From assembly GCA_021733925.1 (NCBI GenBank), contig JAIPJY010000055.1, forward strand, positions 1 through 45,493: a stretch of DNA of 45,493 nt, given 5' to 3'. Of the stretch, positions 23,681 through 32,522 are shown piece after piece. The notes beneath the pieces were generated by a model. The model did no database searches, was not told where the DNA came from, and saw only the letters and a list, made by a program, of their open reading frames with translations. The DNA is from Prosthecobacter sp. (lineage in GTDB: Bacteria; Verrucomicrobiota; Verrucomicrobiia; Verrucomicrobiales; Verrucomicrobiaceae). The translations under genes and the position numbers were made by a program. Position 1 is the first letter of the stretch; every line of letters starts with the position of its first letter.

Positions 23681-24619
23681 TTACACCGCATCCGCCGCCA
23701 GCGCGGCATTGCCAATGATCCCGGCTTCGTTGCTGAAGCGGGCGGGCAGAATCTGCAGGCGCTCCCAGACCACGGTACTGAGCATGCTCTGCACCTTGTT
23801 CTTGAGCGGCGTGAAGATCAGATCTCCCGCCTGGGCCACACCCCCGCCGATCACGAAGGCATCGGGATTCAACAGCCAGGCGATGCTGGAAAGCGCGGTG
23901 CCAAGCCAGTCGGCGATTTCACCCCAGATCTGACGCGCGATGTCATCCCCCGCCTGCGCGGCGTCGGCGATCTTTTTGGGCGTGCAGTCGGCGATGTCTT
24001 TTTCGATCCCGGCCTCCGCGTAGCGAAACACGGCGTGTTCAGCGATCTGCTGGTTGCCGGTGTACTTTTCCAGAGCACCGAGATTGCCGTAGTGGCCGGG
24101 TTTGCCGTCGAAGTGAATGCTCATCTGGCCGATTTCGCCCGCAACGAAGCCGCTGCCACGAAACATCTTGCCATCCAGGACCAGACCACCGCCGATGCCG
24201 GTGCCCATGGTGAGGCCAATGACGTTTTTCAGGCCGCGTGCCGCCCCATGACGGAACTCCGCGTAAGTCATCGCATTCGCATCATTTTCGACGAGCACGG
24301 GCAGGCCGGTCTTTTCGCCGAGAATGGCCTTGAGCGGCACATGCTTCCAGCCGGGAACGTTCGTCAGCTCATGCACAAAACCGTGATCGAAATCCACAAG
24401 GCCGGGAACCCCCACGCCGATGGCACAAATGGCAGGATAGGTCTTTTGCAGCTTCGCGACACGTGCAGCCATCTCGCCAATGAGCGCGGCAGGCCCGTGG
24501 AACTGCGTGGTGGGGATGGGCTCGTCGGTGACGAGAAGTTCATCGCCACGACACACACCGAGTTTCACGGAGGTGCCGCCAAAGTCGATGCCAATAGAGG
24601 TTTTATCAGTTTCAGCCAT
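23681..24619 (-). CDS. ROK-family sugar kinase / glucokinase-like, zinc site lost
   Basis: This 312-residue cytoplasmic protein has the ROK fold: phosphate-1 motif GIDFGGTSVKLGV at the N-terminus, VENDANAMTYAE with the catalytic Asp, GLTMGTGIGGGLVLDG, AGEIGQMSIHF, and a C-terminal GGGVAQAGD. ROK glucokinases normally bind zinc with CxCGxxGCxE and the His of AGEIGH. Here the segment reads GHYGNLGALEKYTG and the His is Gln (GEIGQ), so all zinc ligands appear replaced together. It probably phosphorylates a hexose (glucose or similar), giving the 6-phosphate, but substrate specificity cannot be read. It is convergent with the DUF1080 gene. Confidence 0.85.
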   Translation of the reverse strand: MAETDKTSIGIDFGGTSVKLGVCRGDELLVTDEPIPTTQFHGPAALIGEMAARVAKLQKTYPAICAIGVGVPGLVDFDHGFVHELTNVPGWKHVPLKAILGEKTGLPVLVENDANAMTYAEFRHGAARGLKNVIGLTMGTGIGGGLVLDGKMFRGSGFVAGEIGQMSIHFDGKPGHYGNLGALEKYTGNQQIAEHAVFRYAEAGIEKDIADCTPKKIADAAQAGDDIARQIWGEIADWLGTALSSIAWLLNPDAFVIGGGVAQAGDLIFTPLKNKVQSMLSTVVWERLQILPARFSNEAGIIGNAALAADAV

Positions 24620-24713
24620 AACGCGTCCCGCCTTCAGAGCGGGGCGCGGAGATTGCCCACCAAACGCAATCCGTGCAAGGTCAAATCAGGGGCTAGGGGA
24701 TTGCGAGTCCGTT

Positions 24714-25010
24714 TCAGCGGATGGTCATTCTCAGGGGCCAGATGAGATGTTCCTGATCCACTCTCCCCTTCATCCCGCCTTTTTTGACGATGATGGAATG
24801 GATGCCGTTGAAGTCCTTAACATTCAGTCTGGCATAGCCGCGTTTGTCTGTGATGAATTCCGGCGCATGCGCAACTGAGGGGTAGCTCACCCAGACGGAG
24901 GCTCCGGCGACGGCCTTGCCAGATGGATCAACCACGTACACGTCACCTTGTGCATCACATCCAGACAGACAGATAACACTCAGCAAAATGAGGTAGGCGA
25001 GGCGGCTCAT
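24714..25010 (-). CDS. Small lipoprotein with carboxypeptidase-regulatory-like fold
   Basis: This is a 98-residue lipoprotein. A signal peptide ends in the lipobox LSGC at about residues 15-18. The mature part DVYVVDPSGKAVAGASVWVS...TDKRGYARLNV follows the CarboxypepD_reg / Ig-like pattern. I chose ATG 25010 because it gives the lipoprotein signal; the frame is open to 25082 but would overlap the coaX 3' end. The function is unknown; such domains often occur in surface proteins. It lies directly downstream of coaX. Confidence 0.6.
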   Translation of the reverse strand: MSRLAYLILLSVICLSGCDAQGDVYVVDPSGKAVAGASVWVSYPSVAHAPEFITDKRGYARLNVKDFNGIHSIIVKKGGMKGRVDQEHLIWPLRMTIR

Positions 25011-25059
25011 TGTGTGATCAGAGGTTGTTTCGGCGCTGAACACCTGCTTGCACCGCCAG

Positions 25060-25794
25060 TCAAGAATGCAGGTTCCCGACAATGCGCAGTCCGTGCAAGG
25101 TCAAATCGGGGTCCGTGATGATGTCTTCGCCCATGCCGGAGATGATCCATTCCGCATCCCCACCTGTGGCGACGATGCTGACCTTCTCCCCTCTGAGCTC
25201 TTTCTTCAGTGCCTCCAGGATGCCTTTCACCATGCCGCGATAGCCAATGGCAGCCCCGGCGAGGATGGCCCCTTCGGTGGACTGGCCGATGGCGCTGGCG
25301 GGTTCACTCAAATCAACCCGGGGCAGCAGGGCGGTTCGTTCGTGCAGGTAATCGGTCATCAATCGCAGTCCCGGGGCGATCACCCCACCGATGTAGAACT
25401 TGTCGGCGGAGAGGATGTCGAAGGTCACAGCGGTACCAAAGTCGATCACGATGCCGGGTGCGCCATGCATGTGTGCCAGTGCGACCGCGTTTGCCAGGCG
25501 GTCAGGGCCGATGCTCTCGGGCTTCGGGTAGCGAATGCCAATGCCCATGGGGGTGTCGTGCCGCAGTTCGATGAGCTGGTCGCCCAACACCTCGCGAAAT
25601 GCAGGCACCGCCTTCGGTACGACACTGCAAATCACAGCGCTTTCAAACTGCCAGCCTTGCGTGACCTCACGAACGGCGTCGGGCGAAAGCTCACGCGTGG
25701 CATGCTCACGTCGTTCGAGAATGGTCTCGCTCGTCGCGAGGCCGAATTTCGTGCGACCGTTACCAACGTCGATGAGCAACTGCCTCCGGCTCAT
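25060..25794 (-). CDS. coaX: Type III pantothenate kinase CoaX
   Basis: CoaX phosphorylates pantothenate in the first step of coenzyme A synthesis. The 244-residue length is normal. The ASKHA motifs are present: LIDVGNGRTKFGL at the N-terminus (phosphate 1), GIGIRYPKPESIGPDRLANAVAL (the conserved GxDR), IDFGTAVTFDIL (phosphate 2), GGVIAPGLRLM, and a C-terminal VATGGDAEWI. The type III enzyme is insensitive to CoA feedback and uses a monovalent cation. The start codon overlaps the stop of the upstream secreted-protein gene (ATGA), so translation is probably coupled. Confidence 0.95.
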   Translation of the reverse strand: MSRRQLLIDVGNGRTKFGLATSETILERREHATRELSPDAVREVTQGWQFESAVICSVVPKAVPAFREVLGDQLIELRHDTPMGIGIRYPKPESIGPDRLANAVALAHMHGAPGIVIDFGTAVTFDILSADKFYIGGVIAPGLRLMTDYLHERTALLPRVDLSEPASAIGQSTEGAILAGAAIGYRGMVKGILEALKKELRGEKVSIVATGGDAEWIISGMGEDIITDPDLTLHGLRIVGNLHS

Positions 25795-26519
25795 GGTTTG
25801 GCGGGATCGGCGGAGGCGGCTTCCTTTTTGGGCTCTTCCTTCTTCTCTTCCTTGGGGGCCTCGCCAAAAGTGTGCAGGTCGAACATATTTTCAGGAGCGC
25901 CTTTGGGAGCTTCTTCCTTGGGGCGAATGGGATCGCCTTCGACGACGAGGGCCTTGGGCGGGTCCTTGACGAATTTCACGCATTGATAGAGCAGATTGTA
26001 GTTGTGCCGAAGGGCGGAGGGGTAGGCAATGCGGCCAGGTTCGGTGACGTTTTCCCGGAGAAGCTTGCCGGCGAGGCTGGCAAAGACATTGCTGCTGAGC
26101 TTGGCGGCTTTTTCAACGGTGCCGCCAGCGAGTTCACCTGCGGCCTTGGCAGCGGAACTGCCGCCACTGCGAAACATGTCGCTGCTGATGCGACGCGACT
26201 GAATGGAGATGGCTGCCTGGGAGGAAAGGAGGGTGCCGTCTGGCGCGAAGCTCATCTCAAGACTGGCATGGTCGTCAGAGGAAAACATACCGCGAATGTG
26301 GTCCACACGGACGGAGATGAAAACGCCGCCATCAGGCGCAGCGGTGACCTCAGGCTTGTAGGTGCGGTAATCGACCTCAGAAAATTTGTACTCGGCGGCC
26401 TTCTTTTTTTCTTTGGTCCAACCCCCAAGACTCTCGCCGAATTTTTCAATGTCCACCTCCACGCCCGCGTGGGCAACGCTGGCGGTGAGAAAGAGCAGGA
26501 CAAGGGGGCGGAGATTCAT
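25791..26519 (-). CDS. Secreted protein of unknown function
   Basis: This 242-residue protein has a signal peptide (MNLRPLVLLFLTASVAHA, cleaved before GVEVD). The mature part is mixed alpha/beta with no motif I recognise and ends in a Lys/Glu/Pro/Ala-rich tail (about 215-242) that is probably disordered. The frame extends to 26555, but ATG 26519 gives the signal peptide. Its 3' end overlaps the coaX start by 4 nt, so they are co-transcribed. The functional link to CoA synthesis is not evident. Confidence 0.7.
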   Translation of the reverse strand: MNLRPLVLLFLTASVAHAGVEVDIEKFGESLGGWTKEKKKAAEYKFSEVDYRTYKPEVTAAPDGGVFISVRVDHIRGMFSSDDHASLEMSFAPDGTLLSSQAAISIQSRRISSDMFRSGGSSAAKAAGELAGGTVEKAAKLSSNVFASLAGKLLRENVTEPGRIAYPSALRHNYNLLYQCVKFVKDPPKALVVEGDPIRPKEEAPKGAPENMFDLHTFGEAPKEEKKEEPKKEAASADPAKP

Positions 26520-26603
26520 GCGGCCCCAAAGTGACGCAGAAAACAACTTTTTCAACTTTGGGGTGGGGGCGGCCCATTCCAGCCCGCCGCAGAGCCTGCG
26601 CCC

Positions 26604-27392
26604 TCAGGTCAGACGCCCCGTGATGTAAGCCTCGGTCTGCGGATCGCGCGGGTGATTGAAGATGTTCATCGTTTCATCCTCCTCGATCAGCCGGCCTTTG
26701 TAGAAGAACGCGGTGCGGTCCGCGATGCGCTTGGCCTGCTCCATGTTGTGCGTGACGATGACAAAGGTGTACTGGCCACGCAGCTGATGAATCAGCTCCT
26801 CAATGCGTGCGGTGGCGATGGGATCAAGCGCGGCGCAGGGCTCGTCCATCAACAGAATGCGTGGCTGCAAGGCGATGGCACGGGCGATGCACAAACGCTG
26901 CTGCTGACCGCCGGAAAGGCCGGTGGCCACTTCGTGGAGGCGGTCCTTCACTTCATCCCACAGGGCGGCGGAACGCAGGCTGCGCTCGGCGGCTTCTTCG
27001 AGATCATGGCGGTCTTTGATCCCGGCGACCCGCAGGCCGTACACGGCGTTTTCAAAAATGGAACGCGGGAAGGGATTGTACTTCTGGAAGACCATGCCCA
27101 CGTTGCGACGCAGGCTGATCACATCGACGTCAGGCGCATAGAGATCGACGCCGTCGATCTTGATTTTGCCGCTGACGACGCGGGCGGAATCCACGAGGTC
27201 GTTGATGCGATTGATGGAGCGCAGCAGGGTGCTCTTGCCGCAGCCGGAGGGACCGATGAGGGCCATCACATCATCGCTGTGCATGTTCAGATCGACATCA
27301 AAGAGCACATGGTTGTCGCCATAGGCATAGTTGAATTTTTCCACCTGAATGAGCGGCTCTGCGGCAGTGGGGGCTGGGGTGTCGGCGGCCAT
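26604..27392 (-). CDS. pstB: Phosphate ABC transporter ATP-binding protein PstB (second copy)
   Basis: This 262-residue ABC ATPase energises phosphate import. It has Walker [13 protein letters not shown]-loop VFQKYNPFP, signature [14 protein letters not shown], Walker [13 protein letters not shown] and an H-loop His in VTHNMEQA, all in PstB-typical context. I chose ATG 27392, one nt after the upstream pstB stop; the longer frame to 27476 would overlap that gene. It is one of two tandem, related pstB genes in the operon. The copies may form a heterodimer or serve different PstCA pairs; this cannot be decided from sequence. Confidence 0.93.
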   Translation of the reverse strand: MAADTPAPTAAEPLIQVEKFNYAYGDNHVLFDVDLNMHSDDVMALIGPSGCGKSTLLRSINRINDLVDSARVVSGKIKIDGVDLYAPDVDVISLRRNVGMVFQKYNPFPRSIFENAVYGLRVAGIKDRHDLEEAAERSLRSAALWDEVKDRLHEVATGLSGGQQQRLCIARAIALQPRILLMDEPCAALDPIATARIEELIHQLRGQYTFVIVTHNMEQAKRIADRTAFFYKGRLIEEDETMNIFNHPRDPQTEAYITGRLT

Positions 27393-27393
27393 T

Positions 27394-28182
27394 TTAACTG
27401 AAAGTGCCGCGCAAATAAGCCTCAGTGAGCTTTTCGCGCGGATTGGTGAAGAGCTCCTCCGTGGGGGCAAACTCAATCAGCTTGCCGAGGTGAAGGAAGG
27501 CCGTGTAGTCCGAGACACGCACGGCCTGCTGCATGTTGTGAGTGACGATGACCACGGTGAACTCGTGGGCGAGCTGGTGCATCAGCTCTTCAATCTTGAG
27601 CGTCGAGATGGGATCGAGCGCCGAGCAGGGTTCGTCCATCAAGAGCACATCAGGCACCGTGGCGATGGCACGGGCGATGCACAGGCGCTGCTGCTGGCCG
27701 CCGGAGAGGGCGAGGGCGTTCGCATGGAGGCGGTCTTTGAGCTCCTCCCACAGCGCAGCATGTGTCAGCGAGCGTTCGACGGCTTCATCGAGCACGCTTT
27801 TGTTTTTCTCCCCATGGATGCGCAGGCCGTAGGCCACGTTTTCGTAGATGCTCTTGGGAAAGGGATTCGACTTCTGGAACACCATCCCGACCTGCTTGCG
27901 CAGCTGCGTGAGATCGACGTCGGCATCGTGGATGTTTTTGCCTTTGACCAGCACTTCACCCTTCGTCACGCGGGCGCTGGGCACACGGTCGTTCATGCGG
28001 TTGATGCAGCGCAGCAGCGTGCTCTTGCCACAGCCCGAAGGTCCGATGAGAGCGGTGACGCGGTGGTATTTGACCTTCAGGCTGATGTCAAACAAGGCCT
28101 GGCTGGCACCGTAGCAAAAATCCATGTCACGCACCTGGACAACAGGCGGCGGAGTGGACTGGGCGGTGGGATCGGCGGACAT
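27394..28182 (-). CDS. pstB: Phosphate ABC transporter ATP-binding protein PstB (first copy)
   Basis: This 262-residue ABC ATPase is of the same size as its downstream neighbour. It has Walker [13 protein letters not shown]-loop [11 protein letters not shown], signature [14 protein letters not shown], Walker [13 protein letters not shown] and H-loop VTHNMQQA. It differs from the second copy throughout the helical domain, so the duplication is old. It starts 14 nt after pstA, and the second pstB begins 1 nt after its stop. Their partner permeases are PstC and PstA encoded upstream. Confidence 0.95.
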   Translation of the reverse strand: MSADPTAQSTPPPVVQVRDMDFCYGASQALFDISLKVKYHRVTALIGPSGCGKSTLLRCINRMNDRVPSARVTKGEVLVKGKNIHDADVDLTQLRKQVGMVFQKSNPFPKSIYENVAYGLRIHGEKNKSVLDEAVERSLTHAALWEELKDRLHANALALSGGQQQRLCIARAIATVPDVLLMDEPCSALDPISTLKIEELMHQLAHEFTVVIVTHNMQQAVRVSDYTAFLHLGKLIEFAPTEELFTNPREKLTEAYLRGTFS

Positions 28183-28196
28183 GAAATGAGAAGCAA

Positions 28197-29378
28197 TTAC
28201 CAGCGATACTTGGCGCGCAGCCGTTTGCGCAGCAGCACAGAGCTGGCGGCCAGAGCAGCGACGAGAACGAGGAACACGAAAACGGACCCGTATTGCGCAC
28301 GCTCGGCGTACTCGTTTTGCGGGATTTTGGCGGCAAGCGTGTAGATGTGGTAGGGCAGGGCCTGCACGGACTCGGTGAAGATGCCGAGGAAGCGTGACAC
28401 GCTCTGCTCCCAGTGGGCAAAGATCGAAGCATCCGCCGGCAGCGGCGGCAGGTCCTTCTGCCAGGGCAGCTTGTCTTTGAAGGCCAGCGCGGCGGTGAAC
28501 ATGATCGGGGCGGTTTCACCGGCGGCACGGGCGATGCCAAGGATGCTGGAGGTCAGAATGCCCGGAGTGGCAAAGGGCAGCACGCTGTAGCGGATGGTCT
28601 GCCAGCGCGTGGCTCCGAGCGCCATGCTGGTTTCACGGAACCCCTGCGGCACCGCCTGCAGGCACTGCTCGCTGGCGGTGATGATGACGGGCAGGATGAC
28701 GAAGGCGAGCGTGAAGCCGCCGGAAAGCACGCAGGTGTCCCAGCCTTCAAAGCTGAGCGTGGTGAAGCCGAGCGGAATGGAAAACACGGAGCGCTCCGCC
28801 GGCACATCGACAAAGGTCGGCGCGGTCAAAACGAACGCGCCCAGGCCAAACAGGCCGAACACGACCGAGGGCACACCCGCTAGATTCAGAATCGCCAACC
28901 GCACCATTTCGAGGAACTTGCCATGCTTGGCATACTCACTGAGATAGATCGCACAAGCGACGCCAAGGAAGAGCGCGACGCCGACGCTGACGATCACCAG
29001 CAAGGCCGTGCCAACAATCGGCCCCAGAATGCCGCCGCCCGAGTAGGAGATGGTTTTCTCCGAACGGAAGTCGTCGCCCAGCTTCTTTTTGACTGCGTCG
29101 GCGCCATTCACATCGGTTTCAATGTGATGGCCTTCCTGGTCCTCGATGACGTGCAGCGTGGCGGGCAGTTCGGTGAGGAACTGCGTGTTCACAAAAGGCC
29201 ACTCCGACCGGAACACGACGGGCGCACCTTTGACGAAAATATGCAGCATGATCGCCAATGTGATGATGACGACGATGTAGCTGCCGACGCGCAGCGCCCA
29301 GCGTGCAGCGGTCTCGCGCTGCTGAATGCCGGAGTTGTCACCGGCGAAGGGGTTGTCGTTGGAGGGGGCAGGATTCAT
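28197..29378 (-). CDS. pstA: Phosphate ABC transporter permease PstA
   Basis: This 393-residue inner-membrane permease is longer than typical PstA. An N-terminal tail (1-30) leads to TM1 (about 33-50), then a periplasmic insertion of about 70 residues ([13 protein letters not shown] to [11 protein letters not shown]), then the five-helix permease core. The EAA loop is visible as [26 protein letters not shown], which contacts PstB. The ATG overlaps the pstC stop by 4 nt, indicating translational coupling. Confidence 0.95.
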   Translation of the reverse strand: MNPAPSNDNPFAGDNSGIQQRETAARWALRVGSYIVVIITLAIMLHIFVKGAPVVFRSEWPFVNTQFLTELPATLHVIEDQEGHHIETDVNGADAVKKKLGDDFRSEKTISYSGGGILGPIVGTALLVIVSVGVALFLGVACAIYLSEYAKHGKFLEMVRLAILNLAGVPSVVFGLFGLGAFVLTAPTFVDVPAERSVFSIPLGFTTLSFEGWDTCVLSGGFTLAFVILPVIITASEQCLQAVPQGFRETSMALGATRWQTIRYSVLPFATPGILTSSILGIARAAGETAPIMFTAALAFKDKLPWQKDLPPLPADASIFAHWEQSVSRFLGIFTESVQALPYHIYTLAAKIPQNEYAERAQYGSVFVFLVLVAALAASSVLLRKRLRAKYRW

Positions 29379-31363
29379 GCCTTGTGGGGTTCAAAGCGGC
29401 GGGCCACGGCGCGGGCGCACCAGTTGACCAGCAGAGAGATGGCAAACAGAACGATGCCGACCATGAAGAGCGCCTGCCAGTGTGAGCTGCCGCGCGAGAC
29501 TTCGCCGAGTTCCTGCGCGATGATGCCGGTCAGGGTGTGAGCCGGCTGGAAGATGACGCCGGGCCCGGCGCTGAAGTCGGGAATGGCGATGCGGTTACCC
29601 GCGACAAGCAGCACGACCATCGTTTCGCCAACGACACGGCCAAGTCCGAGCAGGATGGCCGAGAGAATGCCGGAGATGCCCGCCGGAACGATGACGCGGA
29701 ACACGGTTTGCAGCTTGGTGGCTCCCAGTGCGTCCGAAGCATCAATGTAGGCACGCGGGACGTTGTTCAGCGCATCCTCTGAGAGACTGAACATGGTTGG
29801 CACGGCCATGAAGGCGAGCAGGCAGCCCGCATTGAACATGTTGAGCCGCTCCTGGATCGGAAAGCCGGGCACCCATTGCAGCCAGCTCCATTCACTGAAG
29901 TCTTTGATCAGATCGCCGACCAGCGAGATGCCAATGAAACCCAGCACGACGGAGGGAATGGCCTGAATGAATTCAATCACCGGCTTGATCAGTTCCTTCT
30001 CCCGCTCACTGGCGAACTGGTTCGTGTAAATGGCAGCCACCACACTGACCGGCGTGGCGATCAAAATGGCAATGGCGGCAATGACGAGAGAGCCGGTCAG
30101 CAACGGAACAAACCCATAAAAATCCTGCCACGAACTGTTCGTGATCCACTGGGTGCCGAAGAAGAAGGCACCAATGACTCTGAAAATGGAAACCGGCTTG
30201 TCCCAGCGCCAGTCTTCAAGCGTGGCAGAAGCGGCCCGCATTTCACGGGCATGTTCCGGGATTTTTTCACGCACTTCGTTGACCATCTTCCGTGCGGCAC
30301 CGGTTCCCGCGTCTTTGGGCAGCACCGCCGCAGCCTTTTCGATGACCACGGCATATTTTTCGACCTGTTCGCGCAGTTCGGCGGTGCGGCCGGTGATTTC
30401 CTTGATGCTCTCCTCCAGATTGACGGCTTCAGAGACAGATTCCTCCGCCTCCTTGGTCAGACTGGCCTTCTCTTTCGGGTCGGTTTCTGTGGCGGCGGCT
30501 TCGAGGAGACGCTGGCGGTTTATTTCGAGCACTTCAAACTCAACAGCTTTCTCCTTGGTCTCCAGCGCTTTCGCCTTGAGCTCGTCCAGAACTTCCTGAA
30601 GCGGCTCCGCAGCCTCTTCAAATTCCTCCTGCGCCGTCACGAGTTCGGCAAACTGGGTGCGCGCTTCGCGATCTTTGACAGTGAATTCCTCCACGAGGAT
30701 CAGCAGCAGCGGCGGCAGATCGGTGACCTCGGGGGTGAGCGCGGAGAATTCGCGCTGCATCTGCTCGACTTCTGCCGCGCTGAAGAAGGCTGGATATTTC
30801 AGCGCTTTCGCGGCGGCGGTGGAAGCCACCGCCAGTTCAGCACGTAAAACTTCGATCTGGTCCGGTGCCGGAGGTGTCTTTTCGAGCGCCTGCCTGAGCG
30901 ATTCGCGGGGCCGGGCGGATTTGTCCTCCACCTGCCGCTTCAGCAGGAAGGCGGCGTCACGCCGGTCACGCGCCTGCTTGCTGAGTGTTTCCAACGAAGC
31001 CCCGACCGCCTGGCGCAGGCTGCTGGACAGCGCCTGGTTGCGCTGCAACGGCTTGTCGATGATGTCACAGAACTCCAACCCCGCACGGCGGTAGGTTTGG
31101 AGCTCGCGCTGGTAGGTGGGCAGGAAGTCGATGCCCTCACGCAGCAGGAACACCATGATGAGCACCAGCACGATGATGGCGACGCTGGCATTGCTGCCGA
31201 AGAAATATTTGATCAGCTTCTGGGGGTCGAGCCCGAGAATCGTGCGTTTGCGACTCCTGAGCAGCACGCTGCGCAGCGGCGGTCTGCTGGGCGTCGGGAG
31301 GCTGTTCATGCGGCGGGAGGCTTGTTCACCGGAGATCAAACAAAAACCGGCGGTCGAGAACAT
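29375..31363 (-). CDS. pstC: Phosphate ABC transporter permease PstC with coiled-coil insertion
   Basis: This is a 662-residue inner-membrane permease, about twice the usual PstC length. An N-terminal cytoplasmic tail and TM1 (about 60-78, VAIIVLVLIMVFLL) are followed by about 300 residues rich in Glu/Ala/Lys/Leu (82-385) that should form a long periplasmic coiled coil. The permease core follows (390-655), with the EAA loop DASDALGATKLQTVFRVIVPAGISG and GLGRVVGETMVVLLVAGN. ATG 31363 has GGAAG upstream; ATG 31309 is the alternative and gives a more ordinary N-terminus. It lies 38 nt after pstS and overlaps pstA by 4 nt. The role of the insertion, perhaps spanning the periplasm or docking PstS, is inference. 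Confidence 0.92.
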   Translation of the reverse strand: MFSTAGFCLISGEQASRRMNSLPTPSRPPLRSVLLRSRKRTILGLDPQKLIKYFFGSNASVAIIVLVLIMVFLLREGIDFLPTYQRELQTYRRAGLEFCDIIDKPLQRNQALSSSLRQAVGASLETLSKQARDRRDAAFLLKRQVEDKSARPRESLRQALEKTPPAPDQIEVLRAELAVASTAAAKALKYPAFFSAAEVEQMQREFSALTPEVTDLPPLLLILVEEFTVKDREARTQFAELVTAQEEFEEAAEPLQEVLDELKAKALETKEKAVEFEVLEINRQRLLEAAATETDPKEKASLTKEAEESVSEAVNLEESIKEITGRTAELREQVEKYAVVIEKAAAVLPKDAGTGAARKMVNEVREKIPEHAREMRAASATLEDWRWDKPVSIFRVIGAFFFGTQWITNSSWQDFYGFVPLLTGSLVIAAIAILIATPVSVVAAIYTNQFASEREKELIKPVIEFIQAIPSVVLGFIGISLVGDLIKDFSEWSWLQWVPGFPIQERLNMFNAGCLLAFMAVPTMFSLSEDALNNVPRAYIDASDALGATKLQTVFRVIVPAGISGILSAILLGLGRVVGETMVVLLVAGNRIAIPDFSAGPGVIFQPAHTLTGIIAQELGEVSRGSSHWQALFMVGIVLFAISLLVNWCARAVARRFEPHKA

Positions 31364-31401
31364 GTCTCTTCCGCCGGACTGCTTAATCGGTCAACCAACA
31401 G

Positions 31402-32217
31402 TTATTTTGCAATGCTAAGAGGAACGAAACCTGCCTTGTTGACAATGGCGTCACCCGCTGGGCTGAGACAAAAGTCGATGAATTCCTTGGTGGTGCCGGT
31501 GGGCTCGCCGCTGGTGTAGAGGAAGGTCGGGCGGGACAGCGGGTAGGATTTCACCGACGCCGGGTTGGGCGCGGAGCCTGCAATGGTGACGACCTTGATG
31601 CCTTTGGCGCCTGAGTAGGCGTAACCGACATAACCAATGCCGTTCGGATTGGAGCCCACTTCAGCGGCGATCTGTTCATTGCCGGCCATTTTCTGGCTGT
31701 TTTTGCCATATTCGCGGCCCTTCATGGCCAGACCGATGAAGTCTTTGTACGTACCCGAGGAAGTATTGCGGGTGTAAACGGAGATCGGGCCGGGGGTGCC
31801 ACCGACTTCGCTCCAGTCCTTGATGTCGCCGGCAAAAATCTGCAGAAGCTGCTTCTTGGAGAGATCGGCGATGGGGTTGTTCTTGTTTACCACCACGGAG
31901 ATCATGTCCCACGCGACTTCGTATTCCTTGAGAGACACCCCTTTGCTGCGGCAGAGGGTGCGTTCGTCCGCCTTCACCTTGCGGCTGGACATGCCCACTT
32001 CAGCGGTGCCGGAGGCCAGATTCGTGAAAGCGGTGGAGGAACCTTCCGCAGCGATGTCAAAGCTGACTTTGCCCCCCTGTTTCTTGAAGGATTCGGCCAG
32101 CTGCGGGACGAGCTTGGCTCCGAGGGTGTCGGATCCGCGAATACGCAGGGTGGTCTGAGCCTGAAGCGAAAGCGCTGCGGTCAGGGTGGTGACAAGAGTG
32201 AGGAAGGCGATCTTCAT
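31402..32217 (-). CDS. pstS: Phosphate-binding protein PstS
   Basis: This is a 271-residue periplasmic phosphate-binding protein, the first gene of the pst operon. The signal peptide is MKIAFLTLVTTLTAALSLQA. The mature part starts TTLRIRGSDTLGAKLVPQLAESF, and the binding loops include EGSSTAFTNLASGTAEVGMSSRKV and YTRNTSSGTYKDF, typical of PBP-like PstS. The ORF is open to 32316, but ATG 32217 is the first giving a signal peptide. A promoter region with two palindromes lies upstream, shared with the divergent porin gene. Confidence 0.95.
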   Translation of the reverse strand: MKIAFLTLVTTLTAALSLQAQTTLRIRGSDTLGAKLVPQLAESFKKQGGKVSFDIAAEGSSTAFTNLASGTAEVGMSSRKVKADERTLCRSKGVSLKEYEVAWDMISVVVNKNNPIADLSKKQLLQIFAGDIKDWSEVGGTPGPISVYTRNTSSGTYKDFIGLAMKGREYGKNSQKMAGNEQIAAEVGSNPNGIGYVGYAYSGAKGIKVVTIAGSAPNPASVKSYPLSRPTFLYTSGEPTGTTKEFIDFCLSPAGDAIVNKAGFVPLSIAK

Positions 32218-32318
32218 GAGGGTTGTAGGATAGGATGGGGCAATGCGATTGTCCGCCGCCAGTTTGCGGGTGACAGGGCGGATATTGGAGGAAGGGGGCA
32301 AGTGGTCAAAATGCACAC

Positions 32319-32336
32319 TGTGACGAAAGCGTCACA
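32319..32336. promoter_or_regulatory. Palindromic operator candidate A (pstS side)
   Basis: A perfect 7-bp inverted repeat TGTGACG-AAAG-CGTCACA lies about 100 bp upstream of the pstS start. The core GTGAC-N6-GTCAC is shared with the site at 32400. Confidence 0.6.
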
Positions 32337-32399
32337 ATCAAAATACGGAGCCAAACGCCACCCCTCAAGTGGCATTTGCAATGTGAATAACCTCCTGAA

Positions 32400-32417
32400 C
32401 GTGACAAAAGCGTCACA
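32400..32417. promoter_or_regulatory. Palindromic operator candidate B (porin side)
   Basis: CGTGACAAAAGCGTCACA shares 16 of 18 bases with site A and sits where an activator would overlap the -35 region of the porin promoter. Confidence 0.6.
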
Positions 32418-32522
32418 TTAAGAATCTAGCAGGGGTATAAGGTTACAGGCATGTGACATTCCTTTCCGAGGGGCATCAAATCGCCTTGGGGAGCTTCTTA
32501 ACCACACCTGAACACCTCACAC

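Larger units (their letters stand above)
32218..32522. promoter_or_regulatory. Divergent pst / porin promoter region with paired palindromes
   Basis: The 305-bp gap between pstS and the OprO/P-type porin carries two near-identical inverted repeats, TGTGACGAAAGCGTCACA (32319-32336) and CGTGACAAAAGCGTCACA (32400-32417). Their centres are 81 bp apart, about eight helical turns. Half-site-like TGTGA also occurs at about 32382 and 32452. GTATAAG at about 32435-32441 is a fair -10 for the porin gene, 18 bp after the second palindrome. The symmetry and position suggest a phosphate-responsive regulator, but the sites are palindromic rather than the direct repeats of the E. coli Pho box, and no phoB or phoR is in the window. 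Confidence 0.6.

Noticed and set aside
23603-24745. 380-codon plus-strand ORF
   Set aside because: It is antisense to the ROK kinase and crosses the double hairpin; no domain is visible.
25048-25986. 312-codon plus-strand ORF
   Set aside because: It is antisense to coaX, whose motifs are unambiguous.
32341-32460. E. coli-type Pho box (direct repeats of CTGTCAT)
   Set aside because: The visible signals are inverted repeats of TGTGAC/GTCACA, not 7-bp direct repeats with 11-bp period, so I did not call a Pho box.
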